Made by a program: the position numbers and the translations under genes. Of a stretch of DNA of 8,928 bases, positions 5,202 through 8,928 are shown piece by piece. The notes under the pieces were generated by a model. That model saw only the letters and a list, made by a program, of their open reading frames with translations. It did not search any database and had not been told where the DNA came from. This DNA is from Chloroflexota bacterium (GTDB lineage: Bacteria; Chloroflexota; Dehalococcoidia; SZUA-161): NCBI GenBank assembly GCA_030668425.1, contig DAOUTY010000062.1, positions 1 to 8,928 of the forward strand, given 5' to 3'. Positions within the stretch are counted from its first letter, which is position 1, and the number at the start of each line of letters is the position of its first letter.

Positions 5202-5855
5202 TTATTTACCTTTTTTCTCAAGATCGTCGAGGCGGCGCATAATCTCGCTCAGTTGCTGACTTATCATCTGCGATTGGGCTTTGAGCGCCTCAAGCTCCTG
5301 ATCAAGGATGCCGGGTCCCATGCCCATACCGGGCCCCATGTCCATGCCGGGTCCCATGCCCATGCCGGGTCCCATCCCCATACCTCTACCCATGCCCATA
5401 CCGCGTCCCATGCCTCGATCCATCCCCATACCTCTACCCGTGTCCATGCCTCTACCCGTGTCCATGCCGCCTCCCATTCCTGTACCGCCACCACCCATGC
5501 CGAAGTGGGCATCTACAGATGGCCCCGAGATTGACTGAAATCTGCCTGATTTATACCCGTCTATGGCATCGCGAACCTTGCCGGAGACACCTGTGATCGC
5601 CTCGATGCCGGCTGCTTCCAGGGTCTGATAGGCGTTGGGGCCGCAGTTGCCGGTAAGCACTGCTTGCACCTCTTTGTTAGCCACCGCCTGTGCGCTGGCA
5701 ATCCCGGCTCCGCCAGAGGCCATCTGACTGGTGTTTTCTAAAGCTTCGAACTCCAGGGTGTCAGGATCGACGATGATGAAATACTGGCACCTGCCGAATC
5801 GAGGGTCTACATCGGCATCCAGGCTGGGACCTGTTGCTGAGATCGCTATTTTCAC
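5202..5855 (-). CDS. NifX/NifB-type metal-cluster-binding domain protein with Met/Gly-repeat and coiled-coil tail
   Basis: A 217-residue protein starting at GTG behind GGGGAGGT. Residues 1 to about 110 are a dinitrogenase iron-molybdenum cofactor-binding domain (PF02579 type): KIAISATG, DPRFGRCQYFIIVD (C23), and LTGNCGPNAYQTLEAAGI (C71) are all diagnostic. Proteins with this fold carry iron-molybdenum or other metal-sulfur clusters. Residues 120-182 are an unusual low-complexity tail with 17 methionines and no Cys or His, built largely from six-residue units such as GMGMGP and MDTGRG. Residues 183-217 form a short amphipathic coiled coil (LDQELEALKAQ...RRLDDLEKK) like the C-terminus of the DUF5320 neighbour. 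No nitrogenase genes are present, so this is a stand-alone relative, not evidence for nitrogen fixation. The tail may bind soft metals or mediate assembly; that is inference. Confidence 0.9.
   Translation of the reverse strand: MKIAISATGPSLDADVDPRFGRCQYFIIVDPDTLEFEALENTSQMASGGAGIASAQAVANKEVQAVLTGNCGPNAYQTLEAAGIEAITGVSGKVRDAIDGYKSGRFQSISGPSVDAHFGMGGGGTGMGGGMDTGRGMDTGRGMGMDRGMGRGMGMGRGMGMGPGMGMGPGMDMGPGMGMGPGILDQELEALKAQSQMISQQLSEIMRRLDDLEKKGK
5310..5465. repeat. in-frame 18-bp tandem repeats coding for Met/Gly hexapeptides
   Basis: About nine near-identical units of 18 bp (one shortened to 12 bp) occur head to tail within the NifX-like gene. On the coding strand the left units read ATGGGCATGGGACCCGGC or close variants (peptide MGMGPG), and the right ones ATGGACACGGGTAGAGGC (MDTGRG), so the array has diverged from one end to the other. 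All changes keep the frame. Such arrays gain and lose units by slippage, so length is likely to vary among strains. Confidence 0.85.
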
Positions 5856-5878
5856 GGTTTACCTCCCCTGCTGTCTGG

Positions 5879-5936
5879 CTGAGGGCAGGCGCGAGAAGCT
5901 CGAATACCCGCCCTCAGTGGCGACACTGCTTTTTTT
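5879..5936 (+). terminator. terminator-like hairpins pointing against the genes, with alternative pairing
   Basis: On the plus strand CAGTG-gcga-CACTG (5915-5928) is followed by C and seven Ts (5930-5936), as in a weak intrinsic terminator. A longer stem, CTGAGGGC (5879-5886) with GCCCTCAG (5910-5917), overlaps its first three bases, so only one can form. No plus-strand gene ends here. In the minus-strand message the same sequence would fold in the 84-nt gap before the NifX-like gene, close to its ribosome site. It may stop antisense transcription or tune expression of the downstream gene; both are inference. Confidence 0.35.
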
Positions 5937-5939
5937 GGC

Positions 5940-6278
5940 TTATTCACTCTCTAGGTCCTTTATTCTGGCTTCGAGCTCATCGAGCTGCGTTTTTACTGCG
6001 CTTGCCTCTTCCTTGAGGAAGTCGAGCTCCTGTTCGCGGCTCATCTGGGGTGCGTACGGCGTAGCGCCGTAGGCCGCTGGCCCGCCATAGTAACCTGTGC
6101 CCCCTGCCCCACCACCGTAGGGGGGATAGGGCGTTGGCCCGGGCGTGTAGGGGGGAGCCGCATATGCTCCATAGTACCCGCACCTGGGGAGTCCTCCCCT
6201 TCCCCTGCCGACGTAGGGCCAGGGAGGAGAGCTGCCTCTAAACCCGAAGCCTCGACCGTAACCAAATCCATACGGCAT
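5940..6278 (-). CDS. DUF5320-type Gly/Tyr-rich protein with C-terminal coiled coil
   Basis: A 112-residue protein. The N-terminus MPYGFGYGRGFGFRGSSPPW, continuing as PYVGRGRGGLPRCGYYG, is a strongly conserved pattern of a small family I know as DUF5320-like in anaerobic bacteria and archaea; the single cysteine is C33 (PRCGYY). Residues 40-78 are Pro/Gly/Tyr/Ala-rich and probably unstructured; residues 79-112 (SREQELDFLKEEASAVKTQL...RIKDLESE) form a coiled coil. A GTG at 6287 is in frame but is itself part of the ribosome site AGGAGGTG, so ATG at 6278 is the real start. It has no signal peptide or membrane helix. The function is unknown in the family. It stands between the DUF364 and NifX-like genes, and its C-terminus resembles that of the NifX-like protein, which suggests the two may pair through their coiled coils. 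Confidence 0.85.
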   Translation of the reverse strand: MPYGFGYGRGFGFRGSSPPWPYVGRGRGGLPRCGYYGAYAAPPYTPGPTPYPPYGGGAGGTGYYGGPAAYGATPYAPQMSREQELDFLKEEASAVKTQLDELEARIKDLESE

Positions 6279-6325
6279 GCTAATCACCTCCTATCTAGTA
6301 TATATATTTACCTAAGTTCTTACCA

Positions 6326-7051
6326 CTATTGTTTCTTCATTGTAAGTAGTCTAACGCCCTTAATCTGGCGGAAGGTGGCGCCCTGGCTCACGTGACGTAA
6401 CACCGTTTCCGGATCGATTACCTTGGTGCCTGAGATAACATCCACACCGTAGTCGAAGAGCACGGGAGAAAGCGGAGCGGTTGGGCCGAGGACAATAACA
6501 TACGCATTTGGGCCGCGGAGATTGAGCAAGCCCTCGATGGTATGGTTGACGAAAGCACTTCCGGTTATGGCCACTACGTCGGCTTGGGGTATAAAGCGCT
6601 GCGCCTCGCTTTCAGCAACGTCTCCTTCACGGGGGTGCTTCTCTATCACCCAGAGTTCCCTCACCGCTTGTCGGAGTCTTTGGGCAAAGGGGAAGTGCCC
6701 CACAAGGGCTACTTTCTTATCCTTACCCTGTTCCGCCAGGAGGTCAGCAGCGTTGAGGTCAACGCAACGTTGCTCATCTATCTCAAGAAGTGAGTTGATT
6801 GTCGCCATGCCGACTGCCGCCTCGAGGCTGCTCTCCGAGCGAGCCATCTGAGCCAGCTCAAGCGCACTCCTATCCAATAGGCTCCCTGCTTCCTTTACCG
6901 GTGAATCACCGTGGTGATGGTGGGTAGTGGGGATAACCGATGCCAGACCGCAATTGCGGGTCAGCACGGCTGTCCAGTAGGGACCCTGGCGCATGTCTAT
7001 CACCGTAGCCTCTGAGTCGAGCGTGGAGAGCAAATCATCTAAGATATTCAT
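6326..7051 (-). CDS. DUF4213/DUF364 putative heavy-metal-chelation protein
   Basis: A 241-residue protein with the two-part architecture of this family: an N-terminal DUF4213-like domain (about residues 1-90, including YWTAVLTRNCGLAS) and a C-terminal DUF364 domain (about 100-235) with VALVGHFPF, ADVVAITGSAFVNHTIEGLL and the hallmark VLGPTAPLSPVLFDYGVDVI. The family is described as putative heavy-metal-chelating, on structural grounds; the reaction is not established. A run of four histidines (44-47, in TTHHHHGDS) adds a possible metal site. Its ATG overlaps the stop of the DUF134 gene in an ATGA (7048-7051), a sign of coupled translation, and there is no strong ribosome site of its own. The context with cluster-binding proteins fits a metal-handling role. 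Family assignment is good; function is inferred. Confidence 0.9.
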   Translation of the reverse strand: MNILDDLLSTLDSEATVIDMRQGPYWTAVLTRNCGLASVIPTTHHHHGDSPVKEAGSLLDRSALELAQMARSESSLEAAVGMATINSLLEIDEQRCVDLNAADLLAEQGKDKKVALVGHFPFAQRLRQAVRELWVIEKHPREGDVAESEAQRFIPQADVVAITGSAFVNHTIEGLLNLRGPNAYVIVLGPTAPLSPVLFDYGVDVISGTKVIDPETVLRHVSQGATFRQIKGVRLLTMKKQ

Positions 7052-7530
7052 CTCTGCATCCCCCAGCGCCCCCTCCCCCCGGGTTGCCTGCCCCGGCCTC
7101 TCATCCCGAAGCCAAATCCCGGCGCGGGCTGGATATTTGGGCTATTACAAGTGGGGCATGTTGTGGGAGGCTCTACCACCATGGTCTCGAAAGGAACATC
7201 CCATTCGTGGCCATCGCTACGGCATCTGAAGCGGCGCATTGCCATCTCGAAGTTGCCCCCTTCAATCCGAATCGCTTTGCCGTTGAGCAGGGCATCCGCC
7301 AGCTTTTTCCGCGCGGATCCCAGCACCCGGTGGAAAGTGGGGCGGGATATCTGCATCCTTTGGGCACACTCCTCCTGCTCCAATCCTTCCATATCCTTGA
7401 GACGGATCGCCTCCGCTTCCTCGATTGGAAGACGTATCTCCTCCAGGGAATGAAGAGGAACCCCCGCCGGCTTGAAGTAGGTTATCTCCGGTACGAAGCC
7501 GACCCGGCGCCACTTCGGTGGTCTTGGCAT
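7048..7530 (-). CDS. DUF134 family DNA-binding protein with zinc ribbon and Gly/Arg-rich tail
   Basis: A 160-residue protein, longer than the usual DUF134 core of about 100-120. Residues 1-95 match the family: MPRPPKWRRV opening, FKPAGVPL, and EAEAIRLKDMEGLEQEECAQ followed by a helix-turn-helix like sigma70 region 4 (about 50-82, with ISRPTFHRVLGSARKKLADAL) and GKAIRIEGG. A ribbon follows with C103, H108, C125 and C128, then a tail rich in G, R and F (137-160) that resembles the Gly-rich parts of its neighbours. It is probably a transcription regulator. As the first gene of the run, behind a promoter filled with palindromes, it may control the operon and sense metal through the ribbon; that is inference. 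The start ATG at 7530 has a GAAGG site 8 nt upstream. Confidence 0.9.
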   Translation of the reverse strand: MPRPPKWRRVGFVPEITYFKPAGVPLHSLEEIRLPIEEAEAIRLKDMEGLEQEECAQRMQISRPTFHRVLGSARKKLADALLNGKAIRIEGGNFEMAMRRFRCRSDGHEWDVPFETMVVEPPTTCPTCNSPNIQPAPGFGFGMRGRGRQPGGRGRWGMQR

Positions 7531-7561
7531 TGCTTCAGCCTTCCCTCGTTTACTATATGAG

Positions 7562-7581
7562 TTATGAACCTATGTCCATAA
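7562..7581. promoter_or_regulatory. candidate operator: inverted repeat over the transcription start
   Basis: TTATGAAC (7562-7569) and GTCCATAA (7574-7581) are inverted with a 4-bp centre; seven of eight positions match. It covers the expected start of transcription (about 7577) of the DUF134 promoter, where a bound repressor would block RNA polymerase. The DUF134 protein itself is the obvious candidate to bind, but this is not shown. Confidence 0.45.
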
Positions 7582-7583
7582 TC

Positions 7584-7612
7584 ACTATAGCACAGGGACA
7601 TTGTCCTGTCAA
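7584..7612 (-). promoter_or_regulatory. consensus sigma70 promoter of the metal/cluster operon, with palindrome in the spacer
   Basis: On the minus strand the -35 box is a perfect TTGACA (7607-7612) and the -10 box is TATAGT (7584-7589), 17 bp apart. The spacer next to the -35 contains a perfect 11-bp palindrome, GGACAATGTCC (7596-7606). The leader to the DUF134 ATG would be about 47 nt. No other strong promoter is seen until 1701, so this one probably drives the eight genes down to the IscU scaffold. Confidence 0.75.
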
Positions 7613-7690
7613 GGGATTTGTGCTTATCGGAAATGGCGAGTGGGGAACAAATGCGAGGGTGCGTCTTTATGTCATTGCGATAGTCGCTGG

Positions 7691-7717
7691 TTAAAAAAAA
7701 GGCGACCGAAGGTCGCC
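7691..7717 (-). terminator. intrinsic terminator after the GAF-PAS gene
   Basis: The minus-strand RNA has GGCGACC-TTC-GGTCGCC (7701-7717), a 7-bp GC-rich stem with a tight loop, followed directly by eight Ts (7693-7700). It lies 66 bp past the GAF-PAS stop and separates that gene from the DUF134 promoter. A second 6-bp hairpin, CTCGGG/CCCGAG (7737-7758), lies just before it. Confidence 0.9.
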
Positions 7718-7782
7718 CGCAAAGCATTGTGCTTGTCTCGGGGTGACTATATCCCGAGCGCAGAACTCAACTGCCCCAGCCT

Positions 7783-8667
7783 CTATTCTTCCTCCGCCCC
7801 CTTGCGCTCGGTGATGTCTCTGGCGACTGCGATCACATCGGCCGGGTCTCGGCCCACTATCTGTGAGAGGTAATATTCGATATCTACGAGCGTTCCATCC
7901 TTTTTTCGGAACTTGGTTGTGCCGCGGAAGAGCCCTCGTTCCTTTATCGCGGTTGAAACCTCCTCGATGAACTCCGAAGGGCTAACCTCGCTGGAAAAGA
8001 GAGAACTTGCGTTCTTCCCCAGCAGTTCATCCTTGGGATAGCCGCAGATTTCTTCAACCCTGTCGTTACACCAGGTAACTACTCCCTCCCTGAATTCTAA
8101 GACCGCATCGGGAAGGCTCTCGACCAGTGCAGAATAGTGCTCGGTTGATGCACGCAGCGCCTTATCGGCCTGCTTGAGTGCAACCGCGATAGCAGCGGTT
8201 GAAGCTACTGCCTCAAGGACTTCTAAATCCTGCTCAGTGAAGTCGCTTCCGTCCAGTTTGTTGAGCACTTCAATGACACCTATGACCCTGCCGCGCAGTT
8301 TTAAAGGCGCACACAGGATGGATTTGGTAACAAAACCTGTAGCCCTATCCACATCTACATAGAAACGCGAATCCTTGGCTACATCGTTGACGATTGCCGG
8401 CTCACGATTGAGAACAACCCAGCCAGCGATGCCGGATTGGACACTAAATGTCACCTCCTTCAGCAATCCCCCCACCGGGCCGTCTGCGAACTCAAAGAAC
8501 ATATCTTGCTTATCGCTGTCGATTAAGAGCACAGATGAAGCGGTAGCCTTCAGAACTTTCTGGGTCATGCGCATGATCCGGTCAATCAGAAACGAAAGCT
8601 CTGATGGTGAACTAACTTTTCCGGCGACGTTGGAGTGAAAACATAGCCCGATATTGTGCTCTCCCAC
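7783..8667 (-). CDS. GAF-PAS sensory protein without output domain
   Basis: A 294-residue soluble protein. Residues about 25-165 form a GAF domain (SGIAGWVVLNREPAIVNDVA at 78-97; LCAPLKLRGRVIGVIEVLNK at 118-137). A helical linker (165-178) leads to a PAS domain (about 175-285: VESLPDAVLEF, GVVTWCNDRVEEICGYPKDE, FRKKDGTLVDIEYYLS, AVARDITERK). Such domains sense small ligands, redox state or partner proteins and normally feed a histidine kinase, cyclase or phosphatase. Here the protein ends with ITERKGAEEE and a TAG straight after the PAS domain, and a terminator follows, so no output domain is encoded. GTG at 8667 is the only start after an in-frame TAA five codons upstream and has AAGGAG 8 nt before it. 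It may be a modular sensor working through a partner, or a shortened kinase. Confidence 0.9.
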   Translation of the reverse strand: MGEHNIGLCFHSNVAGKVSSPSELSFLIDRIMRMTQKVLKATASSVLLIDSDKQDMFFEFADGPVGGLLKEVTFSVQSGIAGWVVLNREPAIVNDVAKDSRFYVDVDRATGFVTKSILCAPLKLRGRVIGVIEVLNKLDGSDFTEQDLEVLEAVASTAAIAVALKQADKALRASTEHYSALVESLPDAVLEFREGVVTWCNDRVEEICGYPKDELLGKNASSLFSSEVSPSEFIEEVSTAIKERGLFRGTTKFRKKDGTLVDIEYYLSQIVGRDPADVIAVARDITERKGAEEE

Positions 8668-8928
8668 TATAACGGCTCCTTAGTGTGCTCCATGCCCGGC
8701 TGCTTATTGTCAGCGAGGACGATAGGCCGAGTTCTCGACTTGGCTCGTACACTACCTCCAAATCGTATACTAACACTATCTCGACTCTTTAGGAAATAGC
8801 CATTTAGTTCTTGGGAGAATAGGATTTTAGTACCCAGAGAGATCAACTAAGGTAATTGGGGACGACTCTGCGCAGCCTCAATGCCGATTTTCTTGGGTAG
8901 AGCCTATCGAAAAGCAAAACGGGCGACC
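8668..8928. other. region upstream of the GAF-PAS gene without a recognised gene
   Basis: No convincing coding sequence is seen on either strand. A minus-strand frame open from the right edge to about 8846 gives 26 residues (SPVLLFDRLYPRKSALRLRR and so on) and could be the end of a gene outside the window, but nothing identifies it. A hairpin, GCCGAGT (8726-8732) with ACTTGGC (8738-8744), 7 bp with one G-U pair, lies in the likely leader of the GAF-PAS gene. No promoter with two good boxes was found. Confidence 0.35.

Noticed and set aside
5310..5465. Possible CRISPR array
   Set aside because: The units are 18 bp with no unique spacers, stay in frame inside a protein gene and encode a regular peptide.
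5193..5538. Plus-strand open frames with Pro/Met or His/Thr repeat peptides across the 18-bp repeats
   Set aside because: They are antisense readings of the tandem repeat, which keeps all frames free of stops. They have no ribosome site, and the minus-strand frame has a clear NifX domain and a strong GTG start.
5202..5855. Nitrogen fixation locus
   Set aside because: The NifX-type domain alone does not indicate nitrogenase; no nifHDK, nifB radical SAM or nifEN sequence is present, and many non-fixing anaerobes carry this domain.
7084..7560. 158-aa plus-strand open frame
   Set aside because: It lies wholly opposite the DUF134 gene, shows no domain, and runs through that gene's promoter region. 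DUF134 motifs on the minus strand are unmistakable.
7482..7727. 81-aa minus-strand open frame
   Set aside because: It covers the terminator and the promoter and overlaps the DUF134 start in another frame, with no ribosome site or recognisable motif.
8667..8691. Eight-codon leader frame (MEHTKEPL) whose TAG overlaps the GAF-PAS GTG
   Set aside because: The overlap is tidy, but there is no ribosome site for the ATG at 8691, so chance is the better explanation.

Overview
All recognisable genes in this window lie on the minus strand, so it reads from right to left. The genes look like those of an anaerobic bacterium with a mid-to-high GC genome: good Shine-Dalgarno sites, two strong sigma70-type promoters, and a set (DUF134, DUF364, DUF5320, NifX-like, Mrp, IscU) typical of strict anaerobes. 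Together with the palindromic intergenic repeats, this suggests a Chloroflexota (Dehalococcoidia-like) or deltaproteobacterial-type genome, probably from a metagenome. That placement is a guess from gene style; the window has no rRNA or tRNA.

Right to left: (1) 8928-8668 has no clear gene. (2) A GAF-PAS sensory protein with no output domain (8667-7783) is followed by a textbook terminator (7717-7693). (3) A consensus promoter (TTGACA, 17 bp, TATAGT) carrying two palindromes precedes a long gene run: DUF134 DNA-binding protein with zinc ribbon, DUF4213/DUF364 putative metal-chelation protein, DUF5320-type Gly-rich coiled-coil protein, NifX-like metal-cluster-binding protein with a Met/Gly-repeat tail, small Gly-rich zinc-ribbon protein, Mrp/NBP35-type P-loop ATPase, CoA-disulfide-reductase-like flavoprotein, and IscU-type scaffold (7530-1980). 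(4) A gene-free stretch (1979-1659) holds several palindromic repeats. (5) A TATAAT promoter precedes an unknown 91-aa protein and a radical SAM protein (1634-585). (6) Another strong promoter precedes the N-terminal part of a DHA2-type MFS transporter that runs off the left edge.

The centre of interest is the eight-gene run. It looks like one transcription unit for handling metals and iron-sulfur or related clusters: a likely regulator first, then metal-binding and cluster-binding small proteins, a cluster-carrier ATPase, a thiol/persulfide flavoprotein and a scaffold. No cysteine desulfurase is present. Unusual points are the Met-rich hexapeptide repeats fused to the NifX domain, loss of both positions of the cluster-binding CxxC in the Mrp protein, shared Gly-rich and coiled-coil modules among neighbouring proteins, and alternative RNA hairpins in the leaders between genes. 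The joint function is inferred from context, not shown by the sequence.
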